From Ancylobacter sp. WKF20 (GTDB lineage: Bacteria > Pseudomonadota > Alphaproteobacteria > Rhizobiales > Xanthobacteraceae), in NCBI RefSeq assembly GCF_029760895.1, contig NZ_CP121679.1, positions 3,330,001-3,394,000 of the forward strand: 64,000 nt of DNA, in the 5' to 3' direction. The translations under genes and the position numbers were made by a program. Of this stretch, positions 1 to 7,851 are shown in pieces (position 1 is the first letter of the stretch; the number at the start of each line of letters is the position of its first letter). The notes beneath the pieces are model-generated. The model worked only from the letters and a program-made list of their open reading frames with translations. It had not been told where the DNA came from and did no database searches.

Positions 1-1662
1 CTGTTCTTCGCGCAGAAGCCGCTGGCGCTCACCGCCGGCATCGGCCTCGCCGTGGTCACGCTGGTGGCAGGCATCGCCCTCCTCGGCACGGCCGGCTGGT
101 TCATCACCGCCACCGCCATTGCCGGCCTCAGCACGGCGACGGCGCTGGCCTTCGACCTGTTCGCCCCCTCCGCCGTGATCCGCCTGCTGGCGCTTCTGCG
201 CACCGCCGGGCGCTATGGTGAGCGGCTGGTGACGCATGATGCTGCCCTCAGTGTGCTCGCCGGGCTGCGCGAGCGGCTGTTTCGCGGCTGGGCGGCGCCG
301 GAGGCGGCCGGACGGCTGGCGGACCGGCCCTCGCGCCTGCTGTTCCGCCTGACGCTCGACATTGACGCGCTGGATTCGCTCTATCTGCGCGTTGCGCTGC
401 CCGTCGCGGCGGCGCTCCTCGTGGCGGCGGGGCTGATCGGCGCCATCACTGTCATCGACGGGACGACCGCGCTCATTTTCGCCGCGCTGCTGCTCGGTGT
501 CGGCATCGGCGTGCCGCTTGTCGCGCTGAAGGCCGCGCGCAAGCCGGCGCGCCGGCGGGCACATGTGCTGGAGGTGCTGCGCGCTCGCGCGGTGGATATG
601 CTCGCCGGCCAGACGGATCTCGTCATGGCCGGCCGGCTTGGCGCACAGCGGGCGGCGCTCGCTACCGCCGATGCCCGCCTCACGCAGGCCGACGACGCGC
701 TGAACCGGGTGGAGACGCGCATTGGCGCGAGTTTCACCGCGGCCTCCGGCGTGCTGCTGGCGGTGATGCTGGTGCTGGTCGCCGGGCTCGCGCAGGGCGG
801 CACCATCGACGCGCCCATCGGGGCGCTGGTGCTGCTGGTTGTGCTCGCCGCCTTCGACCCCTTCGCGGCGCTACGGCGGGGCGTGATCGAGGCGGAACGC
901 GCGCTCATCGCCGCTACCCGGCTCGCCCCGCGCCTGCGGCCCGCCGCGCCGCCCCCGGCACCCGCCGCACCGCCGCCGGGGCTGGCGATCCGCCTCGCCG
1001 ATGTGACGCTCGGCCATGACGCGCTCAAACTTGGCGGCGTGCCGGTGCTGAGCGCGCTCACACTCGACGTGCCGCGCGGGGCGCGCACCGCCTTTCTCGG
1101 CACCAGCGGTGCCGGCAAGTCGACCCTGCTCGCGGCGCTGGCGGGCGAACTCACGCCCCACGCCGGCGCGCTCGCCACCCTGCCATCGAGCCTGCTTACC
1201 CAGCGCACCGAGCTGTTCCAGGACAGCCTCGCCGGCAATCTGCGCCTCGCCAAACCTTCCGCCAGCGAGGGTGAGCTCTGCGCCGCGCTGGCGCAGGCCG
1301 GCCTTGCCGATGTGGTGGAGGCGCTGCCGGAGCGATTGGAAAGCCGGCTCGGTGAAGGCGGCATCGGGCTGTCCGGCGGCCAGCAGCGCCGCCTCGCGCT
1401 CGCCCGGCTGATCCTGCGCGGCGCCCCGCTCTGGCTGCTCGACGAGCCGACCGATGGGCTCGACGGCGCCACCGCCCGCGCGGTGATGGCCCAGCTCACC
1501 GCCTGCGCCGGGGAGCGCACGCTGGTGCTGGCGACCCATCTGCGGCGCGAGGCGGCGATCGCCGATACGCTCGTCCTGCTCGCGGAGGGTCGCCTCCACA
1601 CCGTCGCGCGGCGCGGCGAGCCCGCCTATGATGCGCTGCTCGCTCGCCTGCGGGACGACTGA
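1..1662 (+). CDS. cydC: Thiol reductant ABC exporter subunit CydC (5' end missing)
   Basis: Half of the CydDC heterodimeric inner-membrane ABC exporter, which moves glutathione and cysteine to the periplasm and is needed for cytochrome bd assembly. The frame is open to the left edge, so the true start is outside the window and the internal GTG at 52 is not taken as the start. Membrane segments fill roughly the first 300 residues and include the CydC-like stretch RLVTHDAALSVLAGLRERLF. The ATPase domain follows, with Walker A GTSGAGKST, signature LSGGQQRR and Walker B LWLLDEPTDGLD. CydD should lie just upstream. A full-length CydC is about 550-590 residues, so little is missing. Confidence 0.9.
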   Translation: MFFAQKPLALTAGIGLAVVTLVAGIALLGTAGWFITATAIAGLSTATALAFDLFAPSAVIRLLALLRTAGRYGERLVTHDAALSVLAGLRERLFRGWAAPEAAGRLADRPSRLLFRLTLDIDALDSLYLRVALPVAAALLVAAGLIGAITVIDGTTALIFAALLLGVGIGVPLVALKAARKPARRRAHVLEVLRARAVDMLAGQTDLVMAGRLGAQRAALATADARLTQADDALNRVETRIGASFTAASGVLLAVMLVLVAGLAQGGTIDAPIGALVLLVVLAAFDPFAALRRGVIEAERALIAATRLAPRLRPAAPPPAPAAPPPGLAIRLADVTLGHDALKLGGVPVLSALTLDVPRGARTAFLGTSGAGKSTLLAALAGELTPHAGALATLPSSLLTQRTELFQDSLAGNLRLAKPSASEGELCAALAQAGLADVVEALPERLESRLGEGGIGLSGGQQRRLALARLILRGAPLWLLDEPTDGLDGATARAVMAQLTACAGERTLVLATHLRREAAIADTLVLLAEGRLHTVARRGEPAYDALLARLRDD

Positions 1663-1769
1663 CCGGACCATCCGCCCGGCATCCCTGAAAGACCCGCCCT
1701 GAAAGACCCGCGCGCCGGCGCGTGCGAGACACTGGCACGGGGCGATGCCGCGCGCCGAAGGAGAGAGCC

Positions 1770-2750
1770 GTGCCGCAACCGCGACTGCCCATCGTCCCCG
1801 TCTCCTTCTTCGGCATGGTGCTGGGGCTGGTCGGCCTCGGCGGCAGCTGGCGCGCCGCCCATCATGTCTGGGATACGCCCGCTCTCATCGGCGAGGCGAT
1901 CATGGCGGTGGGCTCCCTCGTCTGGGCCGTGGTGCTCGCGCTCTACGCGCTGAAATGGCTCCTCGCCCGGCCCGCCGCGCTGGCGGAAATGAGCCATCCC
2001 GTGCAATCGGGCTTTGTCGGCCTCGCCGGCGTCGCGACGCTGCTGGTGAGCATCGCCGCCGCGCCCTATTCCCGCGATCTGGCGATCCTGCTGCTGCTGG
2101 CGGGCGCCGCCTTCACCCTCGGCTTCGGCGTCTGGCGCTCCGGCGCGCTGCTCCATGGCGAGCGCGACCCGGCGCTGGCGACGCCGGTGCTCTATCTGCC
2201 GACCGTCGCCGGCTGCTACGTCACCGGCACCGCCTGCGGCGTGCTGGGCTATCCCGACTGGGGCCAGCTCGCCTTCGGGGCGGGGCTGTTCTCCTGGCTC
2301 GCCATGGAATCCGTGCTGCTCTACCGCTTCCAGCACGGCGCCGCGCTCGCCCCGGCGCTGCGCCCGACGCTCGGCATCCAGCTCGCCCCGCCCGTGGTCG
2401 GCGCGGTGACCTATCTCGCCGTCACCAGCGGCCCGCCGGACATCTTCGAGCGTGCGCTGATCGGCTATGGCCTGCTGCAACTCCTGCTGCTGGCGCGGCT
2501 GCTGCCGTGGATCCTCAAACAGTCGCTCTCCCCGGCCTATTGGGCCTTCACCTTCGGCCTCACCGCGCTGGCCACCGCCAGCATCCAGTTGATCGGGCGC
2601 GGCGAGACCGGGGCGCTGGCGCTGCTCGCCCCCGCCCTGCTCGCTCTGGCGACGGCGGTGGTGGCGATCACCTCCGGCCATTCGCTCTGGCTGCTGCTTA
2701 CCGGCCGGCTGGTGCCCGCGCCCGCCCCACCCGCCTCGACGCCGGCCTGA
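1770..2750 (+). CDS. TehA/SLAC1-family membrane transporter
   Basis: Predicted 326-residue integral membrane protein with about ten hydrophobic helices and almost no soluble portion. The length and helix pattern match the tellurite-resistance/C4-dicarboxylate (TDT; TehA/SLAC1) anion channel family. I chose the GTG at 1770 because AAGGAG lies about 7 bases upstream; an in-frame start at 1722 would add an unlikely charged N-terminus. It follows cydC by about 100 bases on the same strand. The substrate cannot be read from the sequence; tellurite resistance is only a family name. Confidence 0.72.
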   Translation: MPQPRLPIVPVSFFGMVLGLVGLGGSWRAAHHVWDTPALIGEAIMAVGSLVWAVVLALYALKWLLARPAALAEMSHPVQSGFVGLAGVATLLVSIAAAPYSRDLAILLLLAGAAFTLGFGVWRSGALLHGERDPALATPVLYLPTVAGCYVTGTACGVLGYPDWGQLAFGAGLFSWLAMESVLLYRFQHGAALAPALRPTLGIQLAPPVVGAVTYLAVTSGPPDIFERALIGYGLLQLLLLARLLPWILKQSLSPAYWAFTFGLTALATASIQLIGRGETGALALLAPALLALATAVVAITSGHSLWLLLTGRLVPAPAPPASTPA

Positions 2751-2801
2751 TCGACAGGCGCGGGCCGGCGCGTCATGCTCGGGGCCGAGAGGTGCCGCCG
2801 C

Positions 2802-3740
2802 GTGACGACCCCCGTGATCCCCTACCCTCCCGGCCTGCCCGTCCGCTTTCCCGCCGCCGACGGCTATGAGCTCGGTGGCACGCTGTGGCGTCATGAGGAT
2901 GGGGCGCCGCAACAGGCGAGCGTGGTCATCGCCTGCGCGACGTCGGTGCGGGCGCGCTATTACGCCCGCTTCGCCGGCTGGCTGCATGGCCATGGCTTCA
3001 ACGTGCTCAGCTTCGACTATCGCGGCATTGGCGCGAGCCGGCCCGTGCGGCTGCGCGGCTTTGAAGCCGACTGGACCGACTGGGGCGAGAAGGATCTGGA
3101 CGGCGCGCTCGCCTTCATGCGCCAAGGCTTCCCCGGCGACGCGCTCGACCTCGTGGCGCATTCCTTCGGCGGCGTCGCCCTCGGCCTCGCGCCATCCAAT
3201 GCGCAGGTTCGGCGGGCGGTGACCGTCGGCGCGCAATACGCCCATTGGCGCGACTACGCCCCCCGCTCCCGCGCCGGCATGGTGCTGAAATGGCATGTCG
3301 CCATGCCCGCGCTCAGCTGGATGGCCGGCTATTTTCCCGGCGGCCGCCTCGGCTGGATGGAGGACACGCCGGCGGGCGTCGCGCGCGACTGGGCGGGCAT
3401 GGGCCCGCATTACCCCTCAAGCGTGCGCCGGCACCGTCCCGGGGAGGCCGAGCGTCTCGTCGCGCGCTTCGCCACCGCCCGCGCGGCGCTGCTCGCCATC
3501 GGGCTGGAGGACGATCCCTATGGCACGGTGCCGGCGCTGGAGCGGGCGCTCGGCCATTTCACCGGCGCGGCGCGCACCCATCTGCGGATCGCGCCCGCCG
3601 ACATCGGCGTGGCCGAAATAGGCCATTTCGCCTTCTTCCATGCGCGCTTTCAGGACACGCTGTGGCCCATCCCGCTCGCCTGGCTGACGCAGGGCAAACT
3701 GCCGGCATCCACGCCCGGACGCAGGGTTATCTTACCCTGA
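2802..3740 (+). CDS. Alpha/beta hydrolase (serine hydrolase, S33-like)
   Basis: A 312-residue cytoplasmic alpha/beta-hydrolase. The strand after the start carries FDYRGIGASRP, and the nucleophile elbow reads AHSFGG, with Ala at the first position of the usual G-x-S-x-G. A late EIGHFAFFH segment probably supplies the catalytic His. There is no signal peptide. Two in-frame starts are possible: ATG at 2775 and GTG at 2802. The latter has GAGAGG about 9 bases upstream and begins right before the conserved fold, so it is preferred. The gene may be cotranscribed with the TehA-like gene. Its substrate is unknown. Confidence 0.75.
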   Translation: MTTPVIPYPPGLPVRFPAADGYELGGTLWRHEDGAPQQASVVIACATSVRARYYARFAGWLHGHGFNVLSFDYRGIGASRPVRLRGFEADWTDWGEKDLDGALAFMRQGFPGDALDLVAHSFGGVALGLAPSNAQVRRAVTVGAQYAHWRDYAPRSRAGMVLKWHVAMPALSWMAGYFPGGRLGWMEDTPAGVARDWAGMGPHYPSSVRRHRPGEAERLVARFATARAALLAIGLEDDPYGTVPALERALGHFTGAARTHLRIAPADIGVAEIGHFAFFHARFQDTLWPIPLAWLTQGKLPASTPGRRVILP

Positions 3741-3831
3741 TACCTTCACCATCAAGGATTTGAGCAATATTGTGGCAATATCTGCCTGCTACCTTGCGGC
3801 CTCTACATTTCGCTTGCGATGAAAGCTGGTC

Positions 3832-5445
3832 ATGACCCGACTGACGATCCGCCACCGCATTCTTGCGAGTTTCCTGGCGGTGCTGCTGGTGCTGAGCGCG
3901 GTGACGGCGGTGAGCTATCGCTGGTTCCGCCAGGCCGAGCAGGAAGCGCTGACCATCGAGACCAGCACCGTCCCCGCGCTGATCGCCAGCCTCAAGATGC
4001 GCGAGGCCTGGGCCCGCGCGCAGGGGCTTCTGACCTCCGTCGCGCTGGAGACCGACAGCAACGGCCGCGCGACGGTGCTGGAGCAGCTAAAGGCGAACCG
4101 GACCACGATCACGCAGGGTCTCGCGGCCTATGAGGCAACGCTGGACTCCCCGGAGGACCGGCGCAATTACGAGGCGCTGCACGCCGCGGCGAACGGCTTC
4201 TGGCCGGCGGAAGATGCCGCGCTCACCCTTCCGGCCGACGCGCTGCACGCGGCGATCCGCACCGATCTGATGCCGCGCCTCGCCTCCATCGACAAGGTGC
4301 TGGACGAGGCGGTGGCGCTCAATCAGGCCGCGGAGGAAGCCTCGACCGATCATATCGTCGCGGTGATCCGCAACGCCGAGATCGGGCTCTATCTCGGCTT
4401 CATCGTGGCCGCCGCGCTGTCGCTGCTGAGCGGCTGGCTGCTGTTCCGCGCCATCACCGTGCCGCTCGGCACGCTGGTGGGCGCGGTCGGCGTGATGCGC
4501 ACCGGCGATTTCAGCACCCGGCTCACGCTGGCGCGGCGCGACGAGTTCGCCACGCTGGCCGATGGCTTCAACGCCATGGCGGACGAGCTCACCGCGCTGA
4601 TCGGGCAGGTGCAGAAGTCGAGCATCCAGGTCAACACCTCGATCACCGAGCTCGCCGCCACCTCCAAGGAGCAGCAGGCGACCTCCAGCGAGATCGCCGC
4701 CACCACCACCGAGATCGGCGCCACCGCCAAGGAGATTTCCGCCACCTCGAACGAGCTGGTGCGCACCATGACCGAGGTGTCGCATGTCGCCGAGGAGACG
4801 GCGACGCTGGCCGGCGGCGGCCAGGCCGGCCTTGCCCGCATGGAAGCGACGATGCGCCATGTGATGGAGGCGGCGGGCGCCATCAACGGCAAGCTGGCCG
4901 TGCTCAGCGAGAAGGCCGGCAACATCAACCAGATGGTGACCACCATCACCAAGGTGGCCGACCAGACCAACCTGCTCTCGCTCAACGCCGCCATCGAGGC
5001 GGAGAAGGCCGGGCAGTACGGGCGCGGCTTCGCCGTGGTGGCGACCGAGATCCGCCGCCTCGCCGACCAGACGGCGACCTCGACCTATGACATCGAGCAG
5101 ATGGTGCGCGACATCCAGTCGGCGGTCGCCGCCGGCGTGATGGGCATGGACAAGTTCTCCGAGGAGGTCCGCCGCGGCATGACGGAGGTGCAGGAAGTCG
5201 GCGGCCAGCTCACGGCGATCATCCAGCAGGTGCAGGGCCTCGTGCCGCGCTTCGAGATCGCCAATGAGGGCATGCAGGCCCAGGCCACCGGCGCCGAGCA
5301 GATCAGCGACGCGCTCGGCCAGCTCAGCGAGGCGGCGCAGCAGACGGTGGAATCGCTGCACCAGTCGACGCTTGCCATTGACGAGCTGAGCCAGGTGTCC
5401 GGCGGCTTGCGCAGTTCGATCGCGCGGTTCAGGCTCAGGGCCTGA
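3832..5445 (+). CDS. wspA: Methyl-accepting chemotaxis protein, WspA type
   Basis: A 537-residue surface-sensing receptor, first gene of a complete Wsp operon. TM1 is at about residues 8-27 and TM2 at about 183-206, flanking a short periplasmic helical region. HAMP follows at about 207-260 and then the cytoplasmic signalling coiled coil. The hairpin tip, near residues 376-410, reads ADQTNLLSLNAAIEAEKAG then QYGRGFAVVATEIRR. The Lys after AIEAE and the downstream TSTYDIEQMVRDIQSAV stretch are typical of WspA rather than of flagellar MCPs. WspA activates the WspE kinase through WspB and WspD (family knowledge). Confidence 0.9.
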   Translation: MTRLTIRHRILASFLAVLLVLSAVTAVSYRWFRQAEQEALTIETSTVPALIASLKMREAWARAQGLLTSVALETDSNGRATVLEQLKANRTTITQGLAAYEATLDSPEDRRNYEALHAAANGFWPAEDAALTLPADALHAAIRTDLMPRLASIDKVLDEAVALNQAAEEASTDHIVAVIRNAEIGLYLGFIVAAALSLLSGWLLFRAITVPLGTLVGAVGVMRTGDFSTRLTLARRDEFATLADGFNAMADELTALIGQVQKSSIQVNTSITELAATSKEQQATSSEIAATTTEIGATAKEISATSNELVRTMTEVSHVAEETATLAGGGQAGLARMEATMRHVMEAAGAINGKLAVLSEKAGNINQMVTTITKVADQTNLLSLNAAIEAEKAGQYGRGFAVVATEIRRLADQTATSTYDIEQMVRDIQSAVAAGVMGMDKFSEEVRRGMTEVQEVGGQLTAIIQQVQGLVPRFEIANEGMQAQATGAEQISDALGQLSEAAQQTVESLHQSTLAIDELSQVSGGLRSSIARFRLRA

Positions 5446-5459
5446 GCCCGGGGGCGACG

Positions 5460-5939
5460 GTGCTGTTCCTCACATTCCGCATCGGCAAGGACCGCTACGT
5501 GCTCGATGCGCGGCAGGTCGAGGAGGTGCTGCCGCTCGTCGCCGCCAAGGCGCTGCCCGGCGCGCCGGCGGGGATCGCCGGCCTCATCAGCTATCACGGC
5601 CAGCCCGTGCCGCTGCTCGACCTCGCGCTCCTCGCCACCGGGCAGCCCGTGGCGGAGGTGATGAGCTCGCGCATCATCCTGCTGCGCTACCCGGAAGCGG
5701 GCGAGGGCGCCGCGCTTCTGGCGCTCGCCGCCGAGGAGGTAATCGCCACGGTGCAGCGCGCGCCGTCCGATTTCGTGCCGACGGGCGTGGAGGCCGGCAT
5801 GCCGGCCTATCTCGGCCCGGTCGCCGCCGATGCGGACGGGCTGCTGCAATGGGTCAAGGCACCGGCTTTGCTGACCGACGACATCCGCGCCATCCTGTTC
5901 CGCCCCGCAGACACGGCGAGCGGCGAGGTGCGGCCATGA
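5460..5939 (+). CDS. wspB: CheW-like coupling protein, WspB type
   Basis: A 159-residue CheW-fold scaffold linking the WspA receptor to the WspE kinase. The start is GTG at 5460, 14 bases after the wspA stop. The protein opens with VLFLTFRIGKDRYVLDARQV and contains the CheW-type ISYHGQPVPLLDL strand. Its stop overlaps the next ATG by four bases, so translation is probably coupled. A first CheW placed here, before a CheR with TPRs and a second CheW, is the diagnostic order of Wsp operons. Confidence 0.87.
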   Translation: MLFLTFRIGKDRYVLDARQVEEVLPLVAAKALPGAPAGIAGLISYHGQPVPLLDLALLATGQPVAEVMSSRIILLRYPEAGEGAALLALAAEEVIATVQRAPSDFVPTGVEAGMPAYLGPVAADADGLLQWVKAPALLTDDIRAILFRPADTASGEVRP

Positions 5940-7237
5940 GCGCGGCGGCAAGCCACAGGACGGAGCACGGCCCCATTGAGAGCCTGCTGCGCGGCACGAT
6001 CGGGCTCGATGCCGGAACGCTCGGCGCCCATACGATCACCTATGCCGTGCGCCAGCGCCTCGCGGCCACCGGCATCGCCGACGAGACCGCCTATGCCCGC
6101 CATGCTGCCGCCGACCCGGCCGAGCTTCAGGAGCTGGTCAACGCCATCGTCGTGCCGGAGACCTGGTTCTTCCGCGATCCCCGCGCCTTCGCGGCCATGA
6201 CGCAGCACCTCACCGGGCGGGCGGGCAATACCGGTCCGCTGCGGCTGCTCAGCCTGCCCTGCTCGACCGGCGAGGAACCCTATTCCATGGCCATGGCGCT
6301 GCTCGATGCCGGCATTCCCGCCGATGGCTTTGTGATCGACGCGGTGGACGTCTCCACCCGCAACATCGTCGAGGCCCGGCGCGCCCTCTATGGGCGCAAT
6401 TCGTTTCGCGGCCGCGACCTCGCCTTCCGCGAGCGCTATTTCGAGGCGGTGGACGGGGGCTACCGTCCCCACGCGGCCGTGCGCGCGCCGGTGCGGCTGC
6501 GCACCGGCAATCTGTTCGATCCCGGCCTGCTGCTGGGCGAGCCGGCCTATGACGTCATCTTCTGCCGCAACCTGCTGATCTATTTCGACCGCGCCGACCA
6601 GATCCGGGCGCTGGAGCGGCTCGGCGCGCGGCTGGCGCCGGACGGGCTGCTGCTGGTGGGGCCGGCGGAATCCGGCCTGCCGCTGCTCAATGGCTATGCC
6701 TCGCTGCGCAGCCCGATGGCCTTTGCCTTCACCCGTGTGGCGCCGACGCCGCGCCCTGCTCCGCGCCCGGCGGCCCCGGCGCGCCGCCCATCACCGAAGC
6801 CGGAGGCGCGCCCCGTCGCCCGGCCGGCAACCCACGCCCCGGCTACCGCCCCGCCCCGCCTCGTCGCGCCGCGCGGGCCGGTCTCGCCGTCCCCGGCGGC
6901 GCCATCCGCCAGCGGCGACGCGGCAGCAACGAGCCTTGCCGCGATCGAGGGCGCGGCCAATGCCGGGCGTCTTGCCGAGGCCAAGGTGGCGGCACAGCGG
7001 CACATCGCCGCCTTCGGGCCCTCGGCCGGTGTGTTCTATCTGCTGGGGCTTGCCTGCGACGCCGGCGACGACGCGGCCGGCGCCGCCGAGCAGTACCGCA
7101 AGGCGCTCTATCTCGCGCCGGACCACCGCGAGGCGCTGGCCCATCTCGCCCTTCTTCTGCGGCGCAATGGCGACGAGGCCGGGGCGGCCCGGCTGCGCGC
7201 GCGGCTGGAGCGGCTCGGCCCGCAGGGTGACGTCTGA
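5936..7237 (+). CDS. wspC: CheR methyltransferase with TPR tail, WspC type
   Basis: SAM-dependent methyltransferase (433 residues) that methylates glutamates on the WspA receptor. The ATG at 5936 overlaps the wspB stop as ATGA; an upstream in-frame start at 5849 would overlap wspB deeply and is rejected. The N-terminal helical CheR domain has the VPETWFFRDP motif. The SAM-binding loop LSLPCSTGEEPYSM lies at about 105-118 and FCRNLLIYF at about 208-216. A Pro/Ala-rich linker at about 265-325 leads to C-terminal TPR-like helices (GVFYLLGLACDAGDDAAGAA), the extension that separates WspC from ordinary CheR. Confidence 0.9.
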   Translation: MSAAASHRTEHGPIESLLRGTIGLDAGTLGAHTITYAVRQRLAATGIADETAYARHAAADPAELQELVNAIVVPETWFFRDPRAFAAMTQHLTGRAGNTGPLRLLSLPCSTGEEPYSMAMALLDAGIPADGFVIDAVDVSTRNIVEARRALYGRNSFRGRDLAFRERYFEAVDGGYRPHAAVRAPVRLRTGNLFDPGLLLGEPAYDVIFCRNLLIYFDRADQIRALERLGARLAPDGLLLVGPAESGLPLLNGYASLRSPMAFAFTRVAPTPRPAPRPAAPARRPSPKPEARPVARPATHAPATAPPRLVAPRGPVSPSPAAPSASGDAAATSLAAIEGAANAGRLAEAKVAAQRHIAAFGPSAGVFYLLGLACDAGDDAAGAAEQYRKALYLAPDHREALAHLALLLRRNGDEAGAARLRARLERLGPQGDV

Positions 7238-7851
7238 TGGCGGCGCCCGACGACGATATCAAGCCGGACGCCCCTGCGGCGGGCACGAGTGCCGGCGCCG
7301 GCGGCCTGCTCGCCCGCCCGCTGCCGGAGGGCTACCGTGCCGAATGGGCCCGCCACATCGCCGCGCCGCGCCGCGAGACCGAGGCGGCGCAGGCCAGCGC
7401 GGCGAAGGTGCTGATCTTCCGCCTCGGCCGCGAATGGCTCGCCCTGCCCGCCGGGCTGGTGACGGAGATCACCGAGCCCCGGCGCAGCCACAGCCTGCCG
7501 CACCGGCGCGACCGTCTGGTGCGCGGCATCGTCAATGTGCGCGGCGAATTGCTGGTGAAGGTCGCGCTTGGCGAACTCCTCGGCACCGCCGAGGCCAGCG
7601 ATGGAGAGCGCGGCACCGGTTTCGCCCGGCTCGTGGTGATCGGCGATGCCGAACGCCGCCGCGTCGCCTTCGAGGCCGACGAGGTGCATGGCCTGCACCG
7701 GTGCATGGAAGCCGAACTGCGCCCGCTCCCCGCCACCGTCGAGCGGGCAGGGTCGCGCTTCACCGACGCACTGATCGACTGGCAGGGCCACGCCGTCGGC
7801 CGTCTCGACGGGCCGGCGCTGCTCGACGCGCTCGGGCGGGGGCTGGCATGA
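7237..7851 (+). CDS. wspD: CheW-like coupling protein, WspD type
   Basis: Second CheW-fold scaffold of the operon, 204 residues. The first ~55 residues form an N-terminal extension of low conservation (RPLPEGYRAEWARHIAAP), as in WspD. The CheW domain begins at VLIFRLGREWLALPAGLVTEI and includes RGIVNVRGELLVKVAL. The ATG shares one base with the wspC stop (TGATG), and the stop overlaps wspE by four bases. Its likely role is coupling WspA to WspE. Confidence 0.87.
   Translation: MAAPDDDIKPDAPAAGTSAGAGGLLARPLPEGYRAEWARHIAAPRRETEAAQASAAKVLIFRLGREWLALPAGLVTEITEPRRSHSLPHRRDRLVRGIVNVRGELLVKVALGELLGTAEASDGERGTGFARLVVIGDAERRRVAFEADEVHGLHRCMEAELRPLPATVERAGSRFTDALIDWQGHAVGRLDGPALLDALGRGLA

Noticed and set aside
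1626..3410. A 594-codon antisense frame over the TehA-like and hydrolase genes
   Set aside because: Low-complexity Arg/Gly/Gln composition and no start signal; the two plus-strand genes have ribosome-binding sites and clear families.
3755..3785. GCAATATTGTGGCAATATCTG direct repeat upstream of wspA
   Set aside because: The two short units are imperfect and no spacing to a promoter element makes them a convincing operator.
6690..7847. N-terminal extension of wspE in the same frame
   Set aside because: It runs through wspC and wspD in another frame with repetitive Arg/Pro composition; ATG 7848 overlaps the wspD stop and starts the HPt domain.
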